Origin: Ovis canadensis
Lineage: Eukaryota > Chordata > Mammalia > Artiodactyla > Bovidae
Direction of reading: 5' to 3'
Assembly (NCBI RefSeq): GCF_042477335.2
Contig: NC_091260.1
Coordinates: forward strand, 52,843,001 to 52,907,000
Length of the DNA stretch: 64,000 nt
This document shows, piece by piece, positions 1-9,799 of this stretch; within the stretch, counting starts at the first letter, position 1; each line of letters opens with the position of its first letter. The position numbers and the translations under genes are program-made. Below the pieces are notes generated by a model. That model made no database searches and was not told where the DNA came from. It saw only the letters and a program-made list of their open reading frames with translations.

Positions 1-99
1 CGGGACCCTTGAGAGCTGGGGAGGGGCTCTGTGGGCCCAGACTGGAAGTGTGGGGGAAAGAAAAGGCCCAGAGCAGTGATTTCCTTATACTATTTCATT

Positions 100-265
100 T
101 ATTTCACTCAACAACTTTCTGAAGAAGACAGTACTGTCATCATGCTTTCAGGAGGGAAATGGAGGCTGAAAGGCACATGTTAGTTGCCCACAGTTACACA
201 GTTTGTCAGTGGTGGAATGATTCAAATTCAAGTCAGCCTGCTCTAAAGCCCATTTTTCATCCAGA
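100..265 (-). mobile_element. MIR SINE relic, antisense
   Basis: The stretch reads like the complement of the MIR core: an 'ggaaatggaggctgaaaggcac' type segment, then 'gttgcccacagttacacag', then a 'gtggtggaatgattcaaattc' type segment ending near 'gcctgctctaaagccc'. These match the MIR order (fresh-filtered, heavily mutated). There is no clear flanking duplication. The ends are approximate. Confidence 0.5.
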
Positions 266-784
266 GTAAGATCCAAACGGTCCAAGAAATGGAAAGGTGA
301 AAAAGACAAGCCTTGCTCACCATATGAATACGCAGCAATAATCTCAGATAAAACTGTTGCGGTCATTGAAAGTCATAGTCAAATTCAGAAAATATAGGCC
401 TCCAAGTTCCTCTTTGCGGGGGGAAAAAAACCTCTTACTCTGGCATGTGTAGTTTAGACCCAGGGAAAGTTGCAAGGGATCTGGGTGGAGCTGGGCTCCA
501 TAAAAACCATTACCTTTGTGGTTAAAGATTTATTAAGTGATCACATTGTGCTGGGCATGTAAACAGACTTGACCCTTGCCCTTAGGGAGCCAAGAGTAAA
601 TAGGCAAGATTTATAGCCAGAATGCTTCACAGCAGACTAGACGTGTTAAAAACATACACGTTCCAGGATCCTACCCAGCAGAGCTGAAAAATGTGACCTG
701 GAAGGAAACCTGAGATGCCGGAAGTTGGAAATTGTCCACCTAACCGTTGCAGTCTCATCTCCCTGTGAGAGTTAAGGTAAATTA
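266..784. other. No recognised feature
   Basis: Ordinary moderately AT-rich DNA. I see no open frame of note, no SINE head and no tandem repeat. Residual MIR-like wording ('gagttaaggtaaattac') begins only at its right edge. Confidence 0.55.
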
Positions 785-1175
785 CTTTCACTAGCTGTGT
801 GAGTTAAGGTACATTCCTTAACTTCTCTAAGCCCCAGCTTCCTTTTCCAACCAATGAGGCTGATGATACTTGCCTCATAGGATTAAGTGTGTGTGCTGTG
901 CATGCACGCTCAGTCGATCAGTCATGTCCAAGTCTTTGCGACCCCACGGACTGTAGCTCATCAGGCACCTCTGTCCAGGCAAGAATACTGCAGTGGGCTG
1001 CCATTTCCTCCTCCGGGGGATCTTCCTGACCCAGGGATCGAACCTGCAGTTCCTGTATTGGCAGGAGGGCTCTTTACCACAGTGCCACCCAGGAAGCTCA
1101 GGATTAACATGGAGTGTTAATTAAATAATGTGAGCAAAATGCCAGGCACACAGTAGATGCTCAATAAATGATAGC
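785..1175 (+). mobile_element. MIR SINE split by a Bov-tA insertion
   Basis: Left part (about 785-886) has the MIR wording 'agctgtgtgagttaaggtac...cttaacttctctaagcccc...caatgaggctgatgatacttgcctcatagg'. The right part (1100-1175) continues with 'attaaataatgtgagcaaa', 'gccaggcacacagtagatgctcaataaatg'. The two halves are in consensus order on the plus strand and are separated exactly by the SINE at 887-1099. The MIR is therefore the older host. Confidence 0.65.
887..1099 (-). mobile_element. Bov-tA SINE
   Basis: This is the complement of a tRNA-Glu-headed ruminant SINE. It runs from the Bov-A tail ('gctcagtcgatcagtcatgtcc') through 'caggcaagaatactg' to the tRNA-like head, where the B box reads as the complement 'gggatcgaacc'. 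The 8-bp duplication 'aggattaa' flanks it (879-886 and 1100-1107), which sets both ends. It sits inside a MIR. Confidence 0.92.
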
Positions 1176-1480
1176 TATGTTTTTTTAAAGTTTCCCATTT
1201 GTCCATGGGATAATGTTCAAGCTCTGCTCCCTGGTACTTAAGACTTTCAGCACCTGCTTAGCTCTCCAGGCTTTACCTTGGCTCCCTTCCATTCACTATC
1301 CAGCCAATATCCAGGGGCATTTATTTCCTGATGACTCGTTAAAGTCTTCCCTCCTTTTGAAGTTTAGCACAATTCTCAGAGTATGAGAGTATGTCTATGG
1401 AATCTTGAGGGGGCGAGGCTCTCCGAGGCACTTTCAGAGGGTCTTGAAGTCAAAATTATCATCATAATAATACTAAGATG

Positions 1481-1602
1481 GGAATTCCCTGGCAGTCCAA
1501 GGGTTAGGACTCAGCACTTTCACTGTTGTGAACCAGGTTCAATCCCTGGTCAGGGTATCAAGACCCCACAAGATGTGCAATGCTGCCAAAAAACAATAAC
1601 GC
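1481..1602 (+). mobile_element. CHR-type tRNA-Glu SINE
   Basis: It opens with 'ggaattccctggcagtccaagggttaggactc', keeps the B box 'ggttcaatccctggtcagg' and ends 'agatgtgcaatgctgccaaaaaa'. This is the cetartiodactyl CHR type, not Bov-tA. A 19-bp flanking duplication with one mismatch (1462-1480 and 1603-1621, core 'tcataataat') bounds the copy precisely. Confidence 0.87.
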
Positions 1603-1698
1603 TCATAATAATGCTAAGATGTTGTTTGGTTTCTTTTTTCACTTTTAACATTTGTACCAAATGTGCAAAAGCACTGGTAGGTGAAAGTGAGAGAACAA

Positions 1699-1774
1699 GT
1701 AATCCTTGGTGGTAATCCATTTATTGGTAATCAATTAATCCATTATAGGTAATCCTATAATTGGGTGGTAATCC
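1699..1774 (+). repeat. Cluster of TAATCC motifs
   Basis: TAATCC occurs at 1700, 1713, 1736, 1750 and 1769, and the one-off variant TAATCA at 1728, all on the plus strand, within 75 bases. Spacing is irregular (13, 15, 8, 14 and 19). TAATCC is the core site of K50 homeodomains (OTX, PITX, CRX families). The phrase 'ggtggtaatcc' recurs, so a decayed minisatellite is the simpler alternative. No SINE or LINE explains it. Confidence 0.6.
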
Positions 1775-1999
1775 ACCACCCAGTTACAGGGAGGAAAATA
1801 CCAGTTTCACATAAGATTGTGCTTAAAGAAACAAAAAATATTAATTCTATTAAATATTGCCCTTTGAGCACACATCCTTTTAATATTCTGTGTGATGAAG
1901 TGGAAAAAGCATTTCTGCTGTATGTGAACAGTCAATTCAACTGAATTGTGAGTTGAACTGCTACTTTTTTTCATGGAACATCATTTTATCTGATAGAAT

Positions 2000-2900
2000 A
2001 ACTCATAAACAAACTGTACTCATTCAAGTTTGCATATTGGCGAACATTTTCTCAAAAATAAACTGAATCTGTCACTTCGAGGAAAACAACTAAGCCTTGT
2101 TGCTAAATGATAAAATTGGGGCTTTCCAGCAAAATTAGACTTTTGGAAAACTTGTATACAACTGTGAGCTTGACAGATTCCCAATAATTGAAGACTTCTT
2201 GATGAGCTCCATGGTAATATTAAAAAATGTGATTCTTTTACTATTGTGTAACAAAACAAGTCAGCATTTTAAAGATCAAAATTTCTAAATTACCAGTGCA
2301 TGAGGTTACAAAATCATGTGTGGGTAAAAGACACATTCAAAGTACATGCAGACCAATGGGTTTTAATGTAACAGAGAACAAAAGTTCATTGATATGCTTT
2401 CAGATTCCACCTTGAAACTAACCTTTAAGAGACTACTTTTTGTTGAGATTTGGTGTCTCATCAAAGAAAAAAGATATTTATAATTATCTGAAAAAGGTTA
2501 TGTATTCTCCCTTTTCCCAACTTCTTATCTGTGCAAGGCCGTGTTTTATTCACATACTTCAACCCAAACAACATGTGTCAACATGCTGAATACAAAAGCA
2601 AATATAAGAACCCAGCTGTCTTCTATTAAACCACTCATTAAAGAAATTTGCAAAATAGAATTTCCCACTAATTCTCCTTTTCTTTTAGAAAATAGTTATT
2701 TTTCAAAAAATATATTATTTGCGTTAGCATGTAATTGGGTTTATTATTGTTATTTTAAATGATTTGATAAACAATCAAAAAAATTCTGTTTTAGTATCTA
2801 GCTGGGTAAATATTTAATTCACACAAACGAAAGCTCTTCAGTGTCTTCAATCATTCTCAAAAGGATAAAGAAGGTCTTAAGTGAATCACTGGCTTAGAGT
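2000..2900 (+). mobile_element. hAT-Charlie DNA transposon relic
   Basis: About 900 AT-rich bases resemble an old mammalian hAT transposon that still shows its transposase 3' portion. The stretch 2262-2420 is shared in diverged form with 4926-5055. The middle decodes to a hAT C-terminal fragment (see 2541-2690). The far end approaches a 'gtgaatcactggc' segment like a decayed hAT terminal repeat. I see no 8-bp duplication. The exact Charlie subfamily is not assigned. Confidence 0.6.
2541..2690 (+). pseudogene. hAT transposase C-terminal remnant
   Basis: The plus frame from 2541 reads MFYSHTSTQTTCVNML, then NTKANIRTQLSSIKP and LIKEICK. The run 'HTSTQTT...LNTKANIRTQLSSIKP' has the layout of the hATC dimerisation region of Charlie-type transposases. 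There it follows a 'CEAGFS'-like segment, and the bases just before (about 2530-2545) read 'gtgcaaggccgtgttttattc', a degraded form of it. Upstream and downstream frames carry stops, so no enzyme is made. The identification rests on remembered family pattern and not on a search. Confidence 0.55.
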
Positions 2901-3140
2901 AGAAGTCCTACCACCTTCAACAAAACTGTCAAAACATTCAATCGAGGTGGGCAAACTTTTTTTTGAATTCCTGTAGACTTTAAACTTGTACTACTCTTCT
3001 GTCACTTGGTGTTATCTTATTTTGTCATTCTCTTTGTTTTAACATAAAAAAAAGTCCTGCAAGCTTCTCACAAGCCAGAAATCTGTCTTATTGCCTTTGG
3101 GGGAAGGTATAAGGGATAATCCATGCATATGCCTATTGTT

Positions 3141-3342
3141 ATATCCCTGATAGCTCAGTTGGTAAATAATCTGCCTGCAACACATGAGACCCTGGTTTGA
3201 TTCCTGGGTCAGGAAGATCCCCTGGAGAAGGGAAAAACTACCCACTCCAGTATTCTGGCCTGGAGAATTCCATGAACTGTATAGTCCATGGGGTTGCAAA
3301 GAGTTGGACATGGCTGGGCCAAGCGACTTTCACTTTCATACT
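3141..3342 (+). mobile_element. Bov-tA SINE, Bov-tA1-like
   Basis: The head is 'ccctgatagctcagttggtaaataatctgcctgcaa' with A-box wording. The B box is 'ggtttgattcctgg'. The tail has the variant 'ctggcctggagaattccatgaactgtatagtccatgg'. A short duplication around 'tattgtt' (3134-3140 and 3343-3349) supports the ends. Confidence 0.9.
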
Positions 3343-3479
3343 TATTGTTGGTAGGATACAGTGAAGCATCCTAATTTACTAGCATCATTGTCTTGATGAG
3401 CTCTTCCAAATATGACTGAACCTCCCTAACCTAAAATACTGTTGGGGTAATAGTCTGAATCAGTGAAAAATCAGATTCC

Positions 3480-4021
3480 AAACATATTTATGTATTTTAA
3501 TTACATATTATTATGTAATTTATTATTTGTCCTTAAGGTAAGGCTAATGCATATTCATTGCAGAAAAATTTTAAATTACACAAAGTAAATAAAATAATTA
3601 TCTGCAAACTAAATAATATCTAGCTGTTTTCTAGCTTAAAAAAATTAGAAAGCACCTGTAGTCTCATAATGTAGATATAAAGGATATTAATATTTTGATC
3701 TATCACCTTCAAGGATATGTATCATCCACATAAAATGAGAGTTTTACAGAAAATTGGAACATTGCTTTATATAAAGTTTTGTACCCTCCACTGCCTTAAA
3801 TGCTCTTTGAAAATGTTATTTTTAGTAGTGCTGATATGTTTCAATGATGCACATTTATGTTGTTTCTGGTTTATTGTTTTTAAACAATAAATGACACTGT
3901 GATGACTATCTTTAAAGAAACATTGATGATTTATTTGTTCAGGATAGATTCCTAGATTCCTAGATGGGATTACTATATCAACAGGAATTCCAAAATGCAG
4001 TTTGATTAAATTAAAATTATG
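3480..4021 (-). mobile_element. Old L1-like relic, antisense
   Basis: AT-rich sequence with wording of an old L1 3' region read in complement. Examples are 'tgctgatatgtttcaatgatgcacatttatgttgtttctgg', a run near 'aacaataaatgacactgtgatg', and 'caggatagattcctagattcctagatgggattact'. It is heavily diverged and the limits are rough. The BovB at 4030 is inserted at or near its end. Confidence 0.4.
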
Positions 4022-4029
4022 TAACTTGA

Positions 4030-4220
4030 TGCTGGGAGGGATTGGGGGTAGGAGAAGAAGGGGACGACAGGATGAGATGGCTGGATGGCATCACTGACTT
4101 GATGAATGCGAGTCTGAGTGAACTCTGGGAGCTGGTGATGGACAGGGAGGCCTGGCGTGCTGCGATTCATGGGGTTGCAAAGAGTCGGACACGACTGAGC
4201 AACTGAACTAACTAACTAAC
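4030..4220 (+). mobile_element. BovB LINE, 3' end only
   Basis: A strongly 5'-truncated BovB with only its last 190 bases, from 'gctgggagggattggggg' through 'gatgagatggctggatggcatcactg' to 'gtcggacacgactgagcaactgaac' and a (taac)n-like tail. An 8-bp duplication 'taacttga' flanks it (4022-4029 and 4221-4228). The low divergence from other 3' ends here suggests a recent insertion. Confidence 0.92.
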
Positions 4221-4228
4221 TAACTTGA

Positions 4229-4925
4229 AAATGATGATTGCGTTATGGCCAAAGTAGGTCAAATAGAGCTTTCTGTTATGGATGGCCAGCTTCACTTCAG
4301 GTCTCTAGCACTTGGGTGCTCAGAGTTGTTCGCAGTGATCATGTTAAGATTCAAGTTTGAGGGGATATAGGTATTGGGAAGACGAGTACACAGAAACCAA
4401 ACCTGGCTAATTTAAGCAGAAAGAAATGTATTAAAATATTGGGTCACTCTGAATTTCCAGGACATCAGAGAACTAGGCCACATGGCCAGCTAAGCCTCCC
4501 AATCACAACAGATCTGGTCCCAAGAAGACTCCACTCCTTTCATCGTCCTGCCACAACTACCCCTGGAGTTCACCATTAAGGCTGCCTCCCATAGGACTAG
4601 AGTGGATGCCAGGCTCTGGCCTCCCAAGTCACAGTCCATCATGGATGCTGTGATTGTCAGAGCCTTGTACTTGTCCTCAGTCAAGCTGCAAGGGAGGCTG
4701 AGAAACTCTGACTCCAGCATTGGGGATTGGTGTCTGCTTTCCACCAGGACTTATCAAGAGGGGGAAGTCCTTGGATCTTGAAGAACAGTTCAGATGCTGA
4801 GATACCAAAAAAGAGGAACACCTGTTTACTATAGCCAGTAACAATGTTTGTCAAGCTCCTGGGAATCCAGGACCTATTCTAGGAGACGTGATATTGATAT
4901 TGTATAATAACACCTTTTGGCGGTC
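4229..4925. other. Unassigned, possible old repeat
   Basis: No SINE or LINE head is seen. The middle ('taagcagaaagaaatgtattaaaatattgggtcactc') resembles the antisense end of some old mammalian LTR or L1 fragment, but I cannot assign it. An open frame of 84 codons on the minus strand (4490-4744) has no recognisable motif and is probably chance. Confidence 0.4.
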
Positions 4926-5055
4926 AAGGTTTTCCAAATGACCAGCATATGATGTTAAAAAATCATGTGTGTGTAAAAGAGTCATTCAAAGTACATGTAG
5001 ACGAACAAGTTTTAATACCACAGAGGACAAATATTCATTTCATCCTGATATACCT
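4926..5055 (+). mobile_element. Second hAT relic related to 2262-2400
   Basis: Shares 'aaatcatgtgtg', 'gtaaaaga', 'cattcaaagtacatg', 'agac' and 'gttttaat' in the same order with 2310-2370. Substitutions are scattered throughout. Both pieces lie in the same orientation 2.65 kb apart. They are either two copies of one old hAT family or two parts of a once duplicated element. Confidence 0.55.
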
Positions 5056-5124
5056 TTCTATTTATTACAGAACAGCAGCCAGGTCTAATTTGCCATCATT
5101 ATCTAGTGCCTAGAGCAGAGTGGG

Positions 5125-5449
5125 GGCTTTCCTGGTAGCTCAGCTGGTGAACAATCCATGTGCAATGAAGGAGATCCTGGTTTGATTCCTGGGTCAGGAA
5201 GGAATAGGCTCTCTACTCCCAGTACTCTTTCTTGGGCTTCCCTGGTGGCTCAGATGGCAAAGAATCTGCCTGCAATTCGAGAGACCTGGGTTCGATCCCT
5301 GGGTTGGGAAGATCCCCTGGGAAAGGGCATGGCAACCAACTCCAGTATTTTTGCCTGGAGAATCCCAGTGACAGAGTAGCCTGGCAGGCTACTGTCCATG
5401 GGGTCACAAAGAGGCGGATACGACTGAGTGACTAAGCACAGCATAGCTC
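5125..5449 (+). mobile_element. Composite Bov-tA SINE dimer
   Basis: A first SINE head (5125-5232, 'ggctttcctggtagctcagctgg...ggtttgattcctgggtcagg') loses its tail at 'ctcccagtactctttcttggg' and passes directly into a full second SINE (from 5236, 'gcttccctggtggctcagatggc') ending 'actgagtgactaagcac'. A single duplication, 'gcagagtggg' (5115-5124 and 5453-5462), surrounds both, so they entered as one unit. The same junction recurs at 53.45 kb. Confidence 0.88.
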
Positions 5450-5480
5450 AGGGCAGAGTGGGTATACAATAGACACTTCT

Positions 5481-5498
5481 TGAATGAATGAATGAATA
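5481..5498 (+). repeat. (TGAA)n microsatellite
   Basis: Four tandem TGAA units plus 'ta'. It is a short simple repeat and likely polymorphic. Confidence 0.8.
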
Positions 5499-5727
5499 TT
5501 AGACACTGCTTGCTGAAAAGGATGCCATCCACTATTGAGAATGCTGACACTAAATTCCATTTCATTTCTATGAGTGCGATCACTGGGAGTGAAATATAGA
5601 ACATTAGGTTGGAGACAAAGCAGTCTCATGGTCTTCACCTTCCAGCCCATCATTTTTTTTTTTTTTTCTGGGAGGGGGAGTATTAAAAGATAAACTGAGA
5701 CATACTGACATTTTTAAGCATCTATTT

Positions 5728-5943
5728 GAAAGTGAAAGTGAAATTGTTAGTCGTTCAGTCACATCCAGCTCTTTTTGACCCCATGGACAAAGCTTGTCAG
5801 GCTCCTCTATCCATGGATTCTCCAAAGCAAGAATACTAGAGTGGGTTGCCATGACCTTCCCCAGGGGATCTTCCCGACCAGGGATCAAACCTGGGTCTCC
5901 CACGTTGCAGGCAGATTCTTTACTGTCTGAGCCATCAGGGAAA
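5728..5943 (-). mobile_element. Bov-tA SINE, Bov-tA2-like
   Basis: Complement copy opening with the tail 'gaaagtgaaagtgaaattgttagtcgttcag'. It continues through 'ggggatcttcccgacc' and the B-box complement 'gggatcaaacctggg', and finishes at the head complement 'tctgagccatcaggga'. Substitutions are spread along its length. I could not fix a flanking duplication. Confidence 0.88.
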
Positions 5944-6250
5944 TGTTTATCTGAGTAAACGCCAGTTCCTATTGGCAGTACCAAACAGGAAGCAGTTAGT
6001 AGTTCTCCATCCAAGGGAGTTAGGGGCAAGATTTATTGAGAACATTCAGCAAGCAAGTCAAAGAAAGGACTTGATTGGCTATAGCTTAAGCAGTGCCTTA
6101 TTAAGGAAAGCTTAGTTGCTCAGCTGTGATTGGTTGTCCTTGGGTTTCATTTCATAACTTGAAGGCATTTATTGGCTTCCTTCTAGTTTGCTTGTATAGG
6201 CTGCTAAGTCATTGGAGTCTGCTTAGAATAATGGTCTTCTTGTTTAATTA
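5944..6250 (-). mobile_element. Possible antisense ERVL-type LTR
   Basis: Read on the minus strand, this stretch has four CCAAT boxes (ATTGG on the plus strand at 5971, 6074, 6129 and 6171) upstream of AATAAA (plus-strand tttatt at 6032-6037). A U5-like pyrimidine-rich stretch follows. That is the layout of a retroviral LTR. I cannot find matching ends or a flanking duplication. A Pol II promoter of another origin is possible. Confidence 0.38.
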
Positions 6251-6265
6251 ACTTAATAGAAAAAA

Positions 6266-7605
6266 TTATCCAGGCCACACCATCTTCATCTTTTTAATTC
6301 CCCCAAAGGAAGTGAGCATTGGTTTGTAATCACATTCTCTCAAAAGATGAGAAACAATAATTTCCAGATTTAAAAACAAAACCAGAAACCATAGGTCTGA
6401 ACATCTAGGGCACCTGGGTGGAAATGTGAGACTTTCATGGAGGATGTTATTCAGGCAGAGAAGGTTACACATGCAAGCAAAAGGCATTATGGACCAATGT
6501 TTCCAGGTATATGATCCTTGTCCCCTTTTATACCACTCTACTACTGCCCATTCTTTGCAAATAAAAGAATTTTTAAAGTTGAGGAACTGTTTATGTAAAT
6601 TTATAGATGGAAGAGAGGCGTTTGAAAAAGCTGATTCTGAGTGATTGCGATTTTCCAAGTCTGATTTCCGTTGTTGGAAAAGGAGAGCACAGTAACAGAT
6701 GATGTCATTATTGGAACCACAGAAGCATGAGGACGTAGAGGCTCTGCCTTGCCTCATTTCCACCTTTGCCAAGCGCTGAAGTGGAACCGTGGAGATGGAT
6801 GGCTTGGGATAATTTTTGGCAAGGCATCTGAATGTCAGAGCTTGTTTTCCAGAAGGCTATTCCCTTTAAAGACACCCAGGTCTCTATCATATTCTGTAAT
6901 TCTTTTCTTTTTCTTTTTTGCCAAATAGATCACTTCAAGCTGCAGATATCCCAAGCACAAATTACAGTTCATTCTCACATCTGAGATGCCATATGCTAAC
7001 TCACAGCAGTACTTGGAGTAAAAAAAGCAGCAAAGTCAAAAACTTCCTTCTTTGGCTCACTATGACGCCCACTAAGTCTCACCCAGCAGGACTGTTTAGG
7101 ATGGAGAACAGCTTGCCTGATACAGACTCATCTCCAACCCCATATGGAGTTGACATTTTCTCACAGTGGGCCATTCTCTCACTACTCTGCAGATATTAAC
7201 CACTCTGCCTTCCCACAGATTTTTCAAGTAATTAGCTGCTCGCTGCCAGCAAACCCAGCCACTTTTGAGGTACAACACGAGTCATCCTCCAGTCAATCTC
7301 CTAGTTTCTGATTTGCTGCCAATTTCCCTTCTCCTGAGAGCTGACAGATGGGTCCTGTCTCTTTCTGTGGATGGAGATGTAGATGCTTGGAGCTCCGAGC
7401 TAAAATCCAGCAAGTGACAGAGTTGGATAAGTTCTCCCAGGTCTCTTCCAGTTCTCCTCTTCCCAGTATCCCCTGAGATACTGGCACATAGCCCCAGCCA
7501 TACAGAGTGTGTAGTAGTAGGTCTTAATAACTGCTTATGTTGCTAGGGCTGAATGCATTTAAATACAAAGTGACAACGGAATGCTTAGCATGTGGCAAGG
7601 ACCAT
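6266..7605. other. Non-repeat stretch with spurious ORFs
   Basis: About 1.3 kb without a recognisable repeat. The longest open frame is 168 codons on the minus strand (6266-6772, start MAKVEMRQ, Cys-rich middle). It has no domain I recognise, no Kozak-type context and no splice-compatible continuation. Low GC makes such frames likely by chance. The stretch 6900-7290 is mildly richer in GC but has no CpG cluster. Confidence 0.5.
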
Positions 7606-7609
7606 CCTT

Positions 7610-7760
7610 ATTAGCACCTGGAATGTCTGATACCAGTTGGTTCTCATAGCAAAGAGAGGAGGAAGGTACAACTACCATTCCTTTTTAGAGATGGGGAAAC
7701 TGAGGCACCAGCTGGTTTAAGCAACTTGCCCTAGTTTGCATTAGTAAGAGTTAGAGCTAG
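7610..7760 (-). mobile_element. MIR SINE relic, antisense
   Basis: Contains the diagnostic complement 'agagatggggaaactgaggcac' followed by 'taagcaacttgccctag' and 'gtaagagttagagctagg'. This order is MIR read backwards. The Bov-tA SINE at 7761 is inserted at its right side. Confidence 0.55.
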
Positions 7761-7970
7761 GGGATTCCCCGGTGGCTCAGATGGTAAAGAATCCACCTAC
7801 AATGCAGGAGAGCCAGGTTCGATTCCTGGGTCAGGGAAGATCCCCTGGAGAAAGGAATGGCAACCCAATCCTGTATTCTTGCCTGGAGAATCCCATGGAC
7901 AGAGGAGCCTGGAAGGCGACTTGTAGTCACAAAGAGTCGGACACGCCTGAGTGACTGACACTTTCACTTT
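7761..7970 (+). mobile_element. Bov-tA SINE, Bov-tA2-like
   Basis: Head 'gattccccggtggctcagatggtaaagaatccacc', B box 'ggttcgattcctgg' intact, tail to 'gagtgactgacactttcac'. The short duplication 'agagcta' (7753-7759 and 7973-7979) flanks it. The stretch 'gaaggcgacttgtag' replaces the usual 'cgggctacagtccatggg', so about eight bases are missing in the tail. Confidence 0.92.
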
Positions 7971-8099
7971 TCAGAGCTATGGGATGAGCTCTGGCTGTCC
8001 CACTCATGTTCTCAATGAACATGAGTTTAACAATAATAAACTCATGTTCCTCAGAGTGATCATGACAACAAAATTAATAAAACAGCAAATGCTCTATAA

Positions 8100-8282
8100 C
8101 CAGGCAACAGTCTGAGGATTCTATGCAAATCAGCTCCTATAATTTTCAGAATAGGAGGAAAGTAGACATAAGATCCCACTGTTCACACAGGAGTAAGCTG
8201 AAACACAGAGACATTAAGGAGCTTGCTCAAGGTCACACAGCTCTTAAGGGGCAGAGCTGGAATTTAAATCTAGGCTTCAGAG
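8100..8282 (-). mobile_element. MIR SINE relic, antisense
   Basis: Carries 'gctgaaacacagagacattaaggagcttgctcaaggtcacacagct' followed by 'ggggcagagctggaatttaaatct', the complement of the MIR core. The left limit is vague. A Bov-tA copy abuts at 8284. Confidence 0.55.
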
Positions 8283-8283
8283 T

Positions 8284-8455
8284 GCATGCATGCTAAGTTG
8301 ACTCAGTCATGTAGGATTCTTTGCGATCCTACGGACTGTAGCCTGCCCCTGGGATTCTCTAGGCAAGAATACTGGAGTGGGTTGCCATACCCTCCTCCAG
8401 GGGATCTTCCTAACCTAGGAATGGAACCTGCTTCTCTTGTGTCTCCTTCATGGGC
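8284..8455 (-). mobile_element. Bov-tA SINE lacking its tRNA head
   Basis: Complement copy from 'gcatgctaagttgactcagtcatg' to 'ctccttcatgggcaggtgg'. The outermost head (A-box part, normally 'ttctttaccactagcgccacc') is missing, and a TTTTG run begins there. This is a 5'-truncated insertion. Confidence 0.85.
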
Positions 8456-8458
8456 AGG

Positions 8459-8480
8459 TGGTTTTGTTTTGTTTTGTTTT
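8459..8480 (+). repeat. (TTTTG)n simple repeat
   Basis: About four TTTTG units at the truncated head of the preceding SINE. It may be filler from the insertion or a pre-existing target. Confidence 0.8.
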
Positions 8481-9376
8481 AACCACAAAGTGTGTGCTCT
8501 TAATTTCATGCTGTTTGGGGAGCACTTTCCTGGATTTTGCTACAGATTATGATAAAGCCGCATCCCCTCTCTCATGGCAGGCAGGAGAAGGCAGCTTCCT
8601 CTCAGGGGCCCTTTCAATCTGATTCCACGCCCCGTGGTTCTGGGAAGCGCTACCAGCACCTGCACGGACATTTCCGTTCCTCCCACACACAGATGGCTCT
8701 CATGGGTGGTCCAAGTGGTCTAAATTGCTTCCTGCATGTTTCTGAGAAAGCAAGGAAAGTGTGGTTTGTCTTTGAATGGAGGCACTTCCACAGGGAAGGA
8801 ACAATGGCCCCAAGTCCTAGGTTCTTCTGGGAACAGCAGATGGGTCCCAGAGCATCTGGGTGGTTGGTGTTGTCTTGCCCAGCACATCTCCCCTCTTGTA
8901 GTCTAGCACTGCTCTCACTGATGACTGCATAGCTGGCTCAAGCAGAACCCTCCCCAGGTATTGTCCTTGCTGTAGCTGATAGAAAAGAGGCTCCTATTTG
9001 ATGCTCAGTGCCCAAGGCTGTTGGAGGTGGCCTGGGGACCACACTCTTTGCACTTGGGTAGAAGAGAAAGATGCTGACAGCAGAGAAGTGATGGGGAACT
9101 TGGGCCCAGGCTTCAGTCTCCTCAAGACACTTTCCTGTCCTTCCCACTTGTGGGAGACAATAACTCGATCTTATTTTGAGTTCTGTGAAGTTGGGTTTGC
9201 AACTGGCAACTAACCAGAAACCATCTCCAAGGACTGTATTACTGAATCTTTGTAAAGGTGCTGTGAATTCTGTGGCTCTTTCCACCTGAATTCTAGCTCA
9301 CTGGTGTGCATTACTTTGAGGACAGCTCTGCAGTGATGTCCCATTTGCCTTTTACTAGGTGTACTGGCTTCCAGGT
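8481..9376. other. Unique sequence, no gene recognised
   Basis: Nearly 900 bases with GC near 50 percent and no repeat I can name. Overlapping open frames of 131 codons (plus, 8537-8932) and 115 codons (minus, 8938-9285) have no recognisable domains and biased, low-complexity composition. A conservation comparison with other mammals would decide whether any exon or enhancer lies here. Confidence 0.5.
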
Positions 9377-9798
9377 ATCACTTTGCCAACAAAAGTCAGT
9401 GTAGTCAAAGCTCTGGTTTTTCCAGTGGTCATGAATGGATGTGAGAGTTGGACCATAAAGAAGGCTGAGCACCAAAGAATTGATGCTTTTGAAATGTGGT
9501 GTTGGAGAAGACTCTTGAGAGTCCCTTGGACAACAAGGAGATCCAACCAGTTAATCCTAAAGGAAATCAACCCTGAACACTCATTGAAAGGACTAATGCT
9601 AAGGCTGAAACTCCAATACTTTGGCCACATGATGTGAAGAGCCGATTCATTGGAAAAGACCCTGATGCTGGGAAAGACTGAGGGCAAGAGGAGAAGGGGA
9701 CAACAGAGGATGAAGTAGGTGGATGGCATCATCAACTCAATGGACATAAGTTTGAGCAAACTCCAGGAGATAGTGAAGGACAGGGAAGCCTGGTGTGT
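9377..9798 (+). mobile_element. BovB LINE fragment without its 3' end
   Basis: Starts in the last part of ORF2 ('actttgccaacaaaagtc') with the frame 'ALVFPVVMNGCESWTIKKAEHQ' readable, then runs through the 3'UTR to 'ggacagggaagcctggtgtg'. It stops about 60 bases short of the normal BovB end. It passes directly into MaLR LTR sequence. LINE copies usually keep the 3' end, so a later deletion is likely. Confidence 0.9.
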
Positions 9799-9799
9799 T

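Noticed and set aside
5236..5310. tRNA-like sequences (A and B boxes)
   Set aside because: These are the tRNA-Glu-derived heads of SINEs, repeated over 30 times here, with no cloverleaf of a functional tRNA.
6266..6772. 168-codon minus-strand ORF in non-repeat DNA
   Set aside because: Low GC, no recognisable domain and no promoter or splice context. Kept only as a note in the gap entry.
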